Shown here in pieces: positions 25,603-34,215 of a DNA stretch of 64,000 bases (positions within the stretch are counted from its first letter, which is position 1; the number at the start of each line of letters is the position of its first letter). The notes under the pieces are model-generated. The model saw only the letters and a list, made by a program, of their open reading frames with translations, did not search any database and had not been told where the DNA came from. The stretch spans positions 1 through 64,000 of the forward strand of contig NZ_PKLZ01000008.1 of the NCBI RefSeq assembly GCF_002868715.1, in the 5' to 3' direction. The translations under genes were made by a program, and so were the position numbers. Source of the DNA: Kineobactrum sediminis (GTDB taxonomy: Bacteria > Pseudomonadota > Gammaproteobacteria > Pseudomonadales > Halieaceae).

Positions 25603-26324
25603 GCGTCTATCCTCTCTCGCCATAACACGGTGCCGCCGCTACTGCGGGCAATGGCCTCCAGCTGTTCTTCGTGGGCGCGCAACTCATCGGCGCTGGCGCG
25701 AATAACCGGCAGCGGTGCACGGCCCGCAGCCAGCCGCTGGATACCTTCGCTGCGACCATGACCACCGGCCTCACCGGGACCGTGGTCCGCGAGCTGGAAG
25801 GTCGTCTGGCCGCCGGTGATGGCCAGGTAGACATCCGCCAGGATCTCCGCATCCAGCAGCGCCCCATGCAGGTCGCGCTGGGAGTTGTCCACGCCATAGC
25901 GCTGGCACAGGGCATCCAGGCTGTTGCGCTGCCCCGGGTGCTTGCCGCGAGCCATCACCAGGGTATCGGTTACCCGGCATACGGATTCCAGCCCGGGATG
26001 GGTATCATCCATGCGCCGTAGCTCGGCATTGAGAAAGCCCATATCAAAGGGCGCATTGTGAATGACCAGCTCGGCACCGCTGACAAAGGCCAGGAAATCC
26101 GTTGCCACCTGCTTGAATACGGGCTTGTCTGCCAGCATTTCCCGGGTGATGCCGTGCACCTCGATGGCGCCCTGGTCAATCTCCCGCTCGGGGTTGATAT
26201 AACGGTGGAAACGGTTGCCGGTCAGGCGCCGGTTCACCATCTCCACGCAGCCGATTTCAATGATGCGGTGGCCCTGGCTGCTTTCCAGGCCGGTGGTTTC
26301 GGTATCGAGTACGATCAGCCTCAC
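25599..26324 (-). CDS. dnaQ: DNA polymerase III epsilon subunit (3'-5' exonuclease)
   Basis: A 241-residue proofreading subunit of the replicative polymerase. DEDDh exonuclease motifs are [10 protein letters not shown] (Exo I), [14 protein letters not shown] (Exo II) and [14 protein letters not shown] (Exo III, with the catalytic His and Asp). The C-terminal tail from about residue 180 is the region that binds the alpha subunit. It overlaps rnhA by four bases. The rnhA-dnaQ pair is divergent in E. coli, but codirectional here. Confidence 0.93.
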   Translation of the reverse strand: MRLIVLDTETTGLESSQGHRIIEIGCVEMVNRRLTGNRFHRYINPEREIDQGAIEVHGITREMLADKPVFKQVATDFLAFVSGAELVIHNAPFDMGFLNAELRRMDDTHPGLESVCRVTDTLVMARGKHPGQRNSLDALCQRYGVDNSQRDLHGALLDAEILADVYLAITGGQTTFQLADHGPGEAGGHGRSEGIQRLAAGRAPLPVIRASADELRAHEEQLEAIARSSGGTVLWRERIDA

Positions 26325-26779
26325 AATGTATCCTTCCCGGGCGTTCGCTTGAGTTCGTCTATGCCACGATTGGCGAGCTGGTCGGCAATCTCGTTTTCGC
26401 GGTGGCCACTGTGGCCCTTGATCCAGTGCCAGCTAATCTGGTGTTGGTGGGTTTCCTGCTCCAGCGCCTGCCATAAATCGATGTTTTTAACCGGCGCGCG
26501 GCCGGCGGTTTTCCAGCCCCGCGCCTTCCAGGCGGGGAGCCAGCGGGTAATGCCGTCGCGCACATAGGCGGAATCGGTAGTCAGTTCTACCTGGCAAGGC
26601 TCCTTCAGCGCCCGCAGTGCCTCGATGGCGGCCCGCAATTCCATCCGGTTATTGGTGGTGTCAGGCTCGCCACCATACAACAGGCGCTCGCGGCTGCCAA
26701 AACGCAGTAACGCTCCCCAGCCACCGGGGCCCGGATTACCGCGACAGGCGCCGTCGGTAAAGATCTGCACGGCTTTCAC
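26321..26779 (-). CDS. rnhA: Ribonuclease HI
   Basis: A 152-residue enzyme that cuts the RNA strand of RNA-DNA hybrids. It begins at [19 protein letters not shown], includes [22 protein letters not shown] and the C-terminal [18 protein letters not shown], giving the D-E-D-D metal site. The open frame extends to 27088, but that part overlaps the methyltransferase. The GTG at 26779 is the true start by homology and overlaps the methyltransferase stop (GTGA). Confidence 0.93.
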   Translation of the reverse strand: MKAVQIFTDGACRGNPGPGGWGALLRFGSRERLLYGGEPDTTNNRMELRAAIEALRALKEPCQVELTTDSAYVRDGITRWLPAWKARGWKTAGRAPVKNIDLWQALEQETHQHQISWHWIKGHSGHRENEIADQLANRGIDELKRTPGKDTL

Positions 26780-27528
26780 GCCGCATGATCCCCCTGCCGG
26801 GGCGTGGCCGCGGGTACTGACAGGCCTATCAACCGCGGCCTGCTGCGGGCGCGACGCACTGGCCGGGCACTGCCGCCTACCTGCTTTACTGCGTGCATGA
26901 CATATACGCCGCCCAGGGGCAGCTTGTGGCGCTCGCTCCAGGCGTTGAGGCGGCCCGCGAGCCGCGCGCCACTGCCCGAGCCCCCCACGGGTAACGGGCT
27001 CAGGAAATGACAGTTTTCCTGCTCGAAGCCCAGCAACCGCAGCCAGTCCAGCAAGCGGGTACGACCCACCGCATGTTGTTCCTGCCACAGGCTATTGCCC
27101 ACCAGGCCGCGCAGGCGCTGCACCATGCCTAACAGGCTGTAGGGATTGAAACCGATCAATAACAGTTGCCCCTGGGGCGTGAGTACCCGGTGCAGCTCTC
27201 GCAATACCTGGTGCGGCTGGGCGGAGAATTCCAGGCAATGGTGTGCAACCACCACGTCCACACTCTCGCTCTCCAGCGGTAGCTCCGCAGCCTCTGCCAC
27301 CAGGCTGATATGTTGACCACCCTGGGGCGCAATATAGGCCCGATGGTGAATACGGCTATTATTACACAGGGGCTGCTGGCGAGTGTGGCCCACCTGTACC
27401 AGATGGTAACCGAAGGCGGTGTCCAGAATCGGTTCCAGGGCACTTTGCAGGCTGGCCTGCAGGTTTAATCCCTGGTCAGTCTGATACCAGGATTCCAGTT
27501 CCGTTAGAATATCGCTACACTCGCCCAT
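26776..27528 (-). CDS. SAM-dependent methyltransferase (YafS-like)
   Basis: About 250 residues. Methyltransf_11-type features are [19 protein letters not shown] (motifs II/III) and [18 protein letters not shown]; motif I is unusual ([13 protein letters not shown]). The position between gloB and rnhA-dnaQ matches E. coli yafS. The C-terminal 35 residues are basic and low-complexity. The first in-frame start is a TTG at 27555; ATG 27528 is preferred because AGGG lies five bases upstream. Substrate unknown. Confidence 0.8.
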   Translation of the reverse strand: MGECSDILTELESWYQTDQGLNLQASLQSALEPILDTAFGYHLVQVGHTRQQPLCNNSRIHHRAYIAPQGGQHISLVAEAAELPLESESVDVVVAHHCLEFSAQPHQVLRELHRVLTPQGQLLLIGFNPYSLLGMVQRLRGLVGNSLWQEQHAVGRTRLLDWLRLLGFEQENCHFLSPLPVGGSGSGARLAGRLNAWSERHKLPLGGVYVMHAVKQVGGSARPVRRARSRPRLIGLSVPAATPRQGDHAA

Positions 27529-27622
27529 CATCACCCTGGTGGCAGGTGCCGGCAAACCGGCCTGTCTGTTGTTGGCTCAAGGGCCCATGTTACTGCATTT
27601 TTAAAGCTTTGGGAGGTTATGC

Positions 27623-28405
27623 ATGCTGACAATTGAACCCATTCGCGCCTTCAGCGACAACTATATCTGGTTGCTCACTGATACCGCCAACAACCACTGT
27701 TTCGTGGTTGACCCGGGTGACGCCGAACCGGTACTCGAGGTATTGGCTGAGCGTCAGTTGACCCTGGCCGGCATTCTGGTGACCCACCACCATTTTGACC
27801 ATGTAGGAGGCCTGCCGCTGTTGCGTGAGCACACCTCCGCCGTAGTCTATGGCCCCCACAACCCCGCTATTGAGGGCGTTGACCATCGGCTCGCGGAGGG
27901 TGACACCCTGACGGTGCTGGGCCTGGAGTTCAGTGTGCTGGCGGTGCCGGGGCATACCATGGATCACATCGCCTACTATTGTGCCGGGGATAGCGAGCAG
28001 CCACCGCTGCTGTTTTGCGGTGATACGCTGTTTGCCGGTGGCTGCGGTCGCATGTTTGAAGGTACCGCGCCGGTGCTTCACGGCTCACTGGCAAAACTGG
28101 CTGCCCTGCCCGGTAGTACCCGGGTATACTGTGCCCACGAATATACCCAGGCCAACCTGCGGTTCGCCAGGGCCGTGGAACCCGACAATGAGGCCCTTGC
28201 CGAGAGAGCCCGCGAGGTGGCTGCGCTACGCGCCACTGATGACCCCACCGTCCCCTCGGAGCTGGCGCAGGAACGCGCCACCAACCCATTCCTGCGCTGC
28301 GCGGAGCCGGCGGTCGCCGCCACCCTGCACAGCCAGGGTAAGTGGCAGGGTGAAAAACCGGAAGAGGTGTTTGCCGCCCTCAGAACCTGGAAGGATTCCT
28401 TTTGA
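27623..28405 (+). CDS. gloB: Hydroxyacylglutathione hydrolase (glyoxalase II)
   Basis: A 260-residue metallo-beta-lactamase-fold enzyme that cleaves S-lactoylglutathione to D-lactate and glutathione, completing methylglyoxal detoxification. Metal ligands are seen in VTHHHFDHVGG, VPGHTMDHIAYY and LFCGDTLFAGGCGRMFEG. The C-terminal glutathione-binding region has YCAHEYTQANLRFA and ERATNPFLRC. A strong ribosome site (GGGAGG) precedes the ATG. It diverges from the yafS-like gene and overlaps mltD by four bases. Confidence 0.94.
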   Translation: MLTIEPIRAFSDNYIWLLTDTANNHCFVVDPGDAEPVLEVLAERQLTLAGILVTHHHFDHVGGLPLLREHTSAVVYGPHNPAIEGVDHRLAEGDTLTVLGLEFSVLAVPGHTMDHIAYYCAGDSEQPPLLFCGDTLFAGGCGRMFEGTAPVLHGSLAKLAALPGSTRVYCAHEYTQANLRFARAVEPDNEALAERAREVAALRATDDPTVPSELAQERATNPFLRCAEPAVAATLHSQGKWQGEKPEEVFAALRTWKDSF

Positions 28406-29787
28406 ATAACGCACTAAAAAACAATACGTTAAAACTAATTTCTATAGTATTTTCGAGCATTTTTTGGGTCACGGGCTGCCAGCTTCTACCACCGTCTGAG
28501 GAGTCAGCCGAGGTGAGTGCTGCCACCAGCAGGCTCCCGCAACCGGCCCCCTCCGTGGCCGGGGTACCGGCACCAAAAGCGAATGCGTCGATAGTGGCAA
28601 AGATGCCTGTCAGCGAGCCTCCGGTGGATCTCTGGGATCGCATGCGTCAGGGCATGGCCTGGCAGATACCGGACAACCCACAGGTGCACAAGGCGAGAAC
28701 CCATTACCTTGGGCAGAACAATTACCTGGAGGCCCTGGGGCCACGCAGCACGCTCTACCTGCACTACATTGTGGACGAGGTGGAGCGCCGCGGCATGCCC
28801 ATGGAGCTGGCCCTGTTGCCGCTGGTGGAAAGCGGCCTGAATCCCTTTGCCCGCTCCTCCCAGCACGCCCTGGGCCTGTGGCAGATCATGCCCGCCACAG
28901 GCCGCCAGCTGGGTATCACCAGTGACTGGTGGTACGACGGTCGCCGCGATCTGCGGGAATCCACCGCGGCGGCGCTGGACTACCTGCAAAGCCTGCACGA
29001 CACGCTGGACGGCGACTGGATGCTGGCCATTGCCGCCTACAATGGGGGTATCGGCCGGGTCGGCCGGGCCGTGCGCGCCAACCGGGCCAAGGGCCGCAAG
29101 ACCGATTTCTGGTCATTGCCTCTACCGCGGGAAACCCGCGCTTATGTGCCGCGGTTGCTGGCACTGAGCAGTATGGTCAGCGACCCGGACACCTGGGCAG
29201 TTAGCCTGCCGCCACTGGCCAATGCACCGGCCTTCGTGGCGGTACCCACCGGCGGCCAGATCGAGCTTGCCCGGGCAGCGGAGCTGGCGAATATTGAGCT
29301 GGCCCACCTGCAGGCACTGAACCCCGGCCATCGGCGCTGGGCCACAGCACCCACAGCGGCCGAATTGTTACTGCCACCCGAGAGCGCCGCGCACTTTGCC
29401 GAACGCCTGGCCGACCTGGATGCGGACCAGCGTGTTAACTGGCAGCACTACACCATTCGTAACGGCGACACCCTGGGGGCGATTGCGCGCCGCTTCAACA
29501 CCCAGGTGACCCTGCTGCAGGAAGTGAACAAACTCAATGGCAGCTTTATTCGCGCCGGCAAGAGCCTGATGATCCCCCAGGGCGGAGACTGGGCCACCAG
29601 TCTGGCCGGGCGCAGTGCCGGCCAATCCAGGGAGACCGATTACAAAGTGCGCCGCGGCGACTCCCTGTACCGTATCGCGGGCCGTTTCAAGGTCAGCATC
29701 GATGACATCATTGCCTGGAATGCCCTGAATCCCCGTGGTTACATTTATCCCGGCCAGCAACTGACCCTGTATGTCGGAGACGGTTGA
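28402..29787 (+). CDS. mltD: Membrane-bound lytic murein transglycosylase D
   Basis: A 461-residue lipoprotein. The signal peptide ends in the lipobox VTGC near residue 26, so it is anchored to a membrane, most likely the outer one. The SLT domain shows ELALLPLVESGLNPFARSS, with the catalytic Glu, then ALGLWQIMPATGRQLG and IAAYNGGIGRV. Two LysM peptidoglycan-binding repeats follow (HYTIRNGDTLGAIARRF and DYKVRRGDSLYRIAGRF). It cleaves glycan strands to anhydro-muropeptides. The start is a TTG overlapping the gloB stop. Confidence 0.93.
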   Translation: MNNALKNNTLKLISIVFSSIFWVTGCQLLPPSEESAEVSAATSRLPQPAPSVAGVPAPKANASIVAKMPVSEPPVDLWDRMRQGMAWQIPDNPQVHKARTHYLGQNNYLEALGPRSTLYLHYIVDEVERRGMPMELALLPLVESGLNPFARSSQHALGLWQIMPATGRQLGITSDWWYDGRRDLRESTAAALDYLQSLHDTLDGDWMLAIAAYNGGIGRVGRAVRANRAKGRKTDFWSLPLPRETRAYVPRLLALSSMVSDPDTWAVSLPPLANAPAFVAVPTGGQIELARAAELANIELAHLQALNPGHRRWATAPTAAELLLPPESAAHFAERLADLDADQRVNWQHYTIRNGDTLGAIARRFNTQVTLLQEVNKLNGSFIRAGKSLMIPQGGDWATSLAGRSAGQSRETDYKVRRGDSLYRIAGRFKVSIDDIIAWNALNPRGYIYPGQQLTLYVGDG

Positions 29788-31024
29788 CACCCCCTTTGGC
29801 TCGTTTGCACTAAGCCGCTATCCGGCCCGACGCAAGGAACCCCTGCGCGCCTGGTGCGGCGCAGACACCCTGTTGCTCGATGCGGCGGCGGCGCTGGACA
29901 CATTGCCCCCGCGGGTGCTCACCGTTAATGATGAGCACGGTGCTCTGAGCGTGCCCCTGGCGACAGCACAAGCCACGGTGACTCTCTGGACCGATTCCGC
30001 GCTGGCCGCCCTGGCAGTTGCCGCCAACCGCGAGGCCAACCAGTGCCCGCCAATAGCAGTGGTGTGGAGCACCGAGCGACCGCCGCCGGCCAGCCTGGTG
30101 CTGTTGCGTATCCCCAAGCAAAAGGCCTTTCTTGAATACCAGCTGGCGTTACTGGCCGCGCAGCTGCCCGTCGGTGCACAGGTGCTGGCGGCGGGCATGG
30201 ACAAACACCTGCCAGGCGACGTGGCGGCGCTGATGGAGCGTTACCTGGGCGCCTGCGAGCGTCACCATGGGCGCTACAAGGCACATTACTTCAGTGCCCG
30301 TATGGGTGACCGTATGGGCACAACCACCGCACCGCTGGCAGCCCATCAGCCACCACTCGCCCCTGCGCACCGGCCTGCTGCAAGCCCGGGCACGAGCCCC
30401 GACAATGCCTGGGTCGAATACGACTGCCCATTGCTGGGCGGCCCCCTCGCGGCGCTGCCCAACGTATTCAGCCGCGACCGCTTGGACCAGGGCAGCCGCT
30501 TCCTGATCGAACAGCTGGGCCAGCTGGCACCCGTGCAAAACGCGGTGGATCTGGCCTGTGGCAACGGCGTACTGGGGCTGGCGGCATTGCAACAGGGCGT
30601 TGCACAACACGTGTTGTTTTGTGACGAATCGGCCATGGCACTGGCTTCGGCCCGGGCCAACCGGGAACGGCTGCTACCCGCGGCGCAGGCCGGCTTCCAC
30701 CACGGCGACGGACTGCTGGATAACGTATTGGAGTCCCCACCGGGCGGGGTTTCGGACTCAATCGTGGACGCACCCGCACCCGAGCTGATCCTGTGCAACC
30801 CGCCCTTCCACCTGCAACATGCGGTGGATGACTTTGCCGGCCGCCGCCTTCTTGGCCAGGCGGCCAACAGCCTGGCGCCGGGCGGCCATCTGTGCCTGGT
30901 AGCCAATCGCCACCTGGATTACCGCCCTACCCTGCAGCGCCACTTCCGTACTGTGGTGCTGGCACAGAATAGCAAATTCAGGGTCTACCTCGCCCGCCGC
31001 GAAGGCGGGGGTATGACAAATTGA
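29771..31024 (+). CDS. rlmG: 23S rRNA (guanine-N2)-methyltransferase, RlmG-like
   Basis: A 417-residue protein. The N-terminal half is the degenerate MTS-N-type domain (FALSRYPARRKEPLRAWCGA, VLTVNDEHGALSV). The C-terminal half is a class I methyltransferase with AVDLACGNGVLGLAAL and the base-methylation motif ILCNPPFHLQHAVDD. ANRHLDYRPTL near the end is characteristic of RlmG. It would modify G1835 of 23S rRNA. RsmC/RsmJ-like enzymes are the alternative, but NRHLDY favours RlmG. The start overlaps mltD by 17 bases. Confidence 0.85.
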   Translation: MSETVDTPFGSFALSRYPARRKEPLRAWCGADTLLLDAAAALDTLPPRVLTVNDEHGALSVPLATAQATVTLWTDSALAALAVAANREANQCPPIAVVWSTERPPPASLVLLRIPKQKAFLEYQLALLAAQLPVGAQVLAAGMDKHLPGDVAALMERYLGACERHHGRYKAHYFSARMGDRMGTTTAPLAAHQPPLAPAHRPAASPGTSPDNAWVEYDCPLLGGPLAALPNVFSRDRLDQGSRFLIEQLGQLAPVQNAVDLACGNGVLGLAALQQGVAQHVLFCDESAMALASARANRERLLPAAQAGFHHGDGLLDNVLESPPGGVSDSIVDAPAPELILCNPPFHLQHAVDDFAGRRLLGQAANSLAPGGHLCLVANRHLDYRPTLQRHFRTVVLAQNSKFRVYLARREGGGMTN

Positions 31025-31142
31025 CCGCTCGCCTTCTGATTATTCCCTTTCATACGCGAGCGACGTCCCACCGCTGCCAGCGGCCGCCCAAGGTTGCTAG
31101 AGTAAGGCCATAACACCAAAAATTCCTTGCGGAGTCCTGATT

Positions 31143-32012
31143 GTGAAATTTGTCCTTTCCACCTCGTTCAGCACCGTTGCCCATCTCACCCGGATTGCGC
31201 CAGTGGCAGACGAATATGGCTGGGAAGCGATGTCGTTTTCCGATCACGTGGTGCATCCCGAACAGATCAGCCACGACTACCCCTACACCGAGGATGGCAG
31301 CCGCCGCTGGTCGGCCTTTACCGATTGGCCGGACCCCTGGGTTGTCATCGGCGCACTGGCAGCTATCACCACCCGCCTGCGTTTTACCAACAACATTTTC
31401 GTGCTGCCCATGCGCAACCCGTTCCTGGTAGCCAAGGCCATTAGCACCGCTGCCATTATCTCCGACAACCGGGTTACTCCGGCCTTTGGGGTGGGTTGGT
31501 CCGAGGATGAATTTGCGCTGATGCAGCAGGATTTTCGGACTCGCGGCAAGCGCACCGATGAAATGCTGGAAATCATGCGCCTGCTCTGGAGCGGCGAGAT
31601 GGTGGAGTACCAGGGCCAGTTCTACCAGTTTGACCGACTGGAGATGAACCCTGCCCCCAGCGAACGCATCCCCTTCTGGATTGGCGGCATTTCAGACCCG
31701 GCCATGCGTCGGGCAGCGCGTCTGGCCGATGGCTGGGTGACCGACCTGCAGCCCTCCGCGGAGATCATCGAAAGCATCGAGCGCATCCGACAGTGGCGCA
31801 GAGAATACGGCCGGGAGCACGAACCCTTTGAGGTCATGGCCACCCCCAACGATGCCTGGGACGCCGACGGTTACAAGCGGCTGGAGGATGCCGGCGTCAC
31901 CCATATCCTGACCATGCCGTGGATGTTCTACCACGGCGACACGGAAGACGTGGCGCTGAAAATCGACGGCACCAGGCGCTATGCGGACGAGGTGATCGCG
32001 CCGCTTTCCTGA
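31143..32012 (+). CDS. LLM-class flavin/F420-dependent oxidoreductase
   Basis: A 289-residue luciferase-like TIM-barrel protein. SFSDHVVHPEQ, TTRLRFTNNIFVLPMRNPFL, FGVGWSEDEFALMQQDF and PFWIGGISDPAMRRAARLAD GW are typical of the F420-type LLM subfamily. Whether it uses F420 or FMN cannot be decided; no F420-synthesis gene is in the window. Start is a GTG at 31143 after GGAG. It is a single gene convergent with recD. Substrate unknown. Confidence 0.82.
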   Translation: MKFVLSTSFSTVAHLTRIAPVADEYGWEAMSFSDHVVHPEQISHDYPYTEDGSRRWSAFTDWPDPWVVIGALAAITTRLRFTNNIFVLPMRNPFLVAKAISTAAIISDNRVTPAFGVGWSEDEFALMQQDFRTRGKRTDEMLEIMRLLWSGEMVEYQGQFYQFDRLEMNPAPSERIPFWIGGISDPAMRRAARLADGWVTDLQPSAEIIESIERIRQWRREYGREHEPFEVMATPNDAWDADGYKRLEDAGVTHILTMPWMFYHGDTEDVALKIDGTRRYADEVIAPLS

Positions 32013-32052
32013 ACCATGCCCGAACCATGCCCGAACCATGCCTGAACCACGG
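32009..32052. repeat. 11-base tandem repeat, four units
   Basis: Four near-identical units of the form CTGAACCATGC (second and third CCGAACCATGC; fourth ends CACGG). The array begins at the last codons of the LLM gene and lies between it and the convergent recD. The first unit carries the LLM stop codon. Confidence 0.8.
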
Positions 32053-32079
32053 CCTGAGCCGCCTGACTGTGCCGGGTAA

Positions 32080-34215
32080 CTACCGCGGTAACAGCCCGCT
32101 GATGCGCCTGACCGGTGTGGCCACCGCCTGTTCAAATACCTCTGCCCGGGTTGTCACCAGGGTGAACTGCCGACTGGCCCGGGTGATGCCGGTATAGACC
32201 AGCTCCTTGGTGAGCACCGGGCTGCGGCGCTCGGGAAGCACCAGTGCGGCGTGGCTGAACTCCGAACCCTGGGATTTGTGTACGGTCATCGCAAACACGG
32301 TTTCGGCGTCGGTCAGCTGGCTGGGCAACACAAAGCGGATTCCGCCGCGACCGTCGTTGCGTGGAAATGCCACCCGTAGTTGCGCCTGGCTGATGCCTGA
32401 TCGTGCCACCAGGGGTACCTGCAGGGTAATACCCACGTCCCCGTTCATCAGGCCCAGGCTGTAATTGTTGCGGGTGACCATCACCGGGCGCCCCTCGTAC
32501 CAGCCCTGCGCCGCCGGCAACAGACCCTCGCCCTGCAGCAAAGCTGCTACCCGGACATTGACCGCCTCCACGCCCCAGTCGCCGCGGCGCACCGCACACA
32601 ACAGCTGGAACTGGTCAAAAGTTGCCAGCACCGTGCGTGCCCAGGCCTCCCAGGCCAGATCTCCCGGTGCGGCGGCTGCAGGACGCAGTGCCTGCAGCTG
32701 TCGCAGGTAAAGGCCGTAACCGGGCGTGTTATCGCGGCCCACCACCAGGGCTGCAAAAGCCGGGTCACTGGCACTGTTCATACGCCGCCAGGCAATATCG
32801 GCAAACTCGCCGGCACCGAGCAGACTGGCCGCCCGAGCTACATCGCAGCGGTTGACCGCCCGCGCCAGTTCACCGATGCCACTGTTGGCCCCAAACCGGT
32901 GTGACCGGCGCAGCATCACGGTCTGCTGGGCCAGGGCATGTTGCCCGGGTACACCGGGTCGCAAGCCTGCAGCGGCCAGGGACTGGCCGCTCACCGACTC
33001 CAGCCACGCCACGGTGTCGTCGGTGTAATGCCCCGCCTCGGCGTCGCGGCACAAGTCCCCCAGCACCGCGCCCGCTTCCACCGAGGACAACTGGTCCTTG
33101 TCACCCAACAGGATCAACCGTGCCGCGCGCGGTAGCGCGGCCAGCAGGCAGGCCATCATTTCCAGGTCAATCATCGAGGCTTCGTCCACCACCAGTACGT
33201 CCAGCGGCAGTGGGTTACCCGCGTGGTGGCGGAAATGACGGCTGTCCATGCGGCTGCCCAACAGGCGGTGCAGGGTGCTTACTGTGGCAGGAATATGCTG
33301 GCGTACTGTCTCCGGCACTGCCAGGTCGCCCACTTGCCGACCAATGGATTCGGTGAGCCGGGTGGCGGCCTTGCCGGTGGGTGCCGCCAGCCGAATACGC
33401 AGCGGCTGGCCAGCGGCCACTGCCGAGGATTGCAACAGGGCCAGCAGCCGCACCACCGCCGTGGTCTTGCCGGTACCCGGGCCACCGGTGATGATGCTGA
33501 AAGCGCCGCGCGCGGCCAGGGCACAGGCCAGGCGCTGCCAGTCGGGCTGGTCATCCCCTGCGCCGCCCTGATCCTCACCCTGGCCCGTATCGGCAAACAA
33601 TTCCGCCAGGCCCTCGAAGAGCCCGTTCACCGGTGTCGGCGGCCGGCTGACCCGCTCGTGGAGGGCCGCCATAACCTCGTGTTCGTAGCGCCAGTAACGG
33701 CGCAAATACAGCCTCTGCCCCACCAGCACCAGGGGGCTCTCGGGAGCCGCGGCACAGCTATCGACCAGGGGGCTGGCGGCCAGCCGGGCAAGCCAGTCCG
33801 TGGCCGCCAGACCAGCCAACAGTTGCGAGGGCAGCAACGCCGCCGGTGCTGCCTGCTGCCCTTCGGGCGGCAGTGACAACGCCAGGTCGGGCGCCGCGAG
33901 TGTCGCCGCCAGATCCATACAGATATGGCCGTGGCCGAGCTGGTGGCTGACCAGCGCCGCCGCCAGTAGCAGGGCGGGGTCACTATCCGGCTCAAGCTCC
34001 AGCAGAAATCCCGCCAGTGCCCGGTCCAGCGCTCGCAGCCAACCCAGTTCCACCCACTGGTCAAGCTGTGCCAGCAGCGCCCCGGTGCTCTCCAGGGGGC
34101 TCCTGGAGCCGTTCTGCAGCGGGTCTCCGGGTTGGCCACCGGGGCCGCGGTCCGCCGTTTCGGTGGCGGCGAGTGGGTCCCCCAATGGCAACACGGCCTG
34201 TTCGTATTCCGTCAT
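32080..34215 (-). CDS. recD: Exodeoxyribonuclease V alpha subunit RecD
   Basis: A 711-residue 5'-3' helicase, the fast motor of RecBCD. Walker A is IITGGPGTGKTTAVVRLL near residue 240; Walker B is LVVDEASMIDLEM; late motifs include FAMTVHKSQGSEFSHA and VYTGITRASRQF. The N-terminal 230 residues are the poorly conserved RecB-binding region. The start codon overlaps the recB stop. The gene order recC-recB-recD on one strand implies co-translation of the complex. Confidence 0.94.
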   Translation of the reverse strand: MTEYEQAVLPLGDPLAATETADRGPGGQPGDPLQNGSRSPLESTGALLAQLDQWVELGWLRALDRALAGFLLELEPDSDPALLLAAALVSHQLGHGHICMDLAATLAAPDLALSLPPEGQQAAPAALLPSQLLAGLAATDWLARLAASPLVDSCAAAPESPLVLVGQRLYLRRYWRYEHEVMAALHERVSRPPTPVNGLFEGLAELFADTGQGEDQGGAGDDQPDWQRLACALAARGAFSIITGGPGTGKTTAVVRLLALLQSSAVAAGQPLRIRLAAPTGKAATRLTESIGRQVGDLAVPETVRQHIPATVSTLHRLLGSRMDSRHFRHHAGNPLPLDVLVVDEASMIDLEMMACLLAALPRAARLILLGDKDQLSSVEAGAVLGDLCRDAEAGHYTDDTVAWLESVSGQSLAAAGLRPGVPGQHALAQQTVMLRRSHRFGANSGIGELARAVNRCDVARAASLLGAGEFADIAWRRMNSASDPAFAALVVGRDNTPGYGLYLRQLQALRPAAAAPGDLAWEAWARTVLATFDQFQLLCAVRRGDWGVEAVNVRVAALLQGEGLLPAAQGWYEGRPVMVTRNNYSLGLMNGDVGITLQVPLVARSGISQAQLRVAFPRNDGRGGIRFVLPSQLTDAETVFAMTVHKSQGSEFSHAALVLPERRSPVLTKELVYTGITRASRQFTLVTTRAEVFEQAVATPVRRISGLLPR

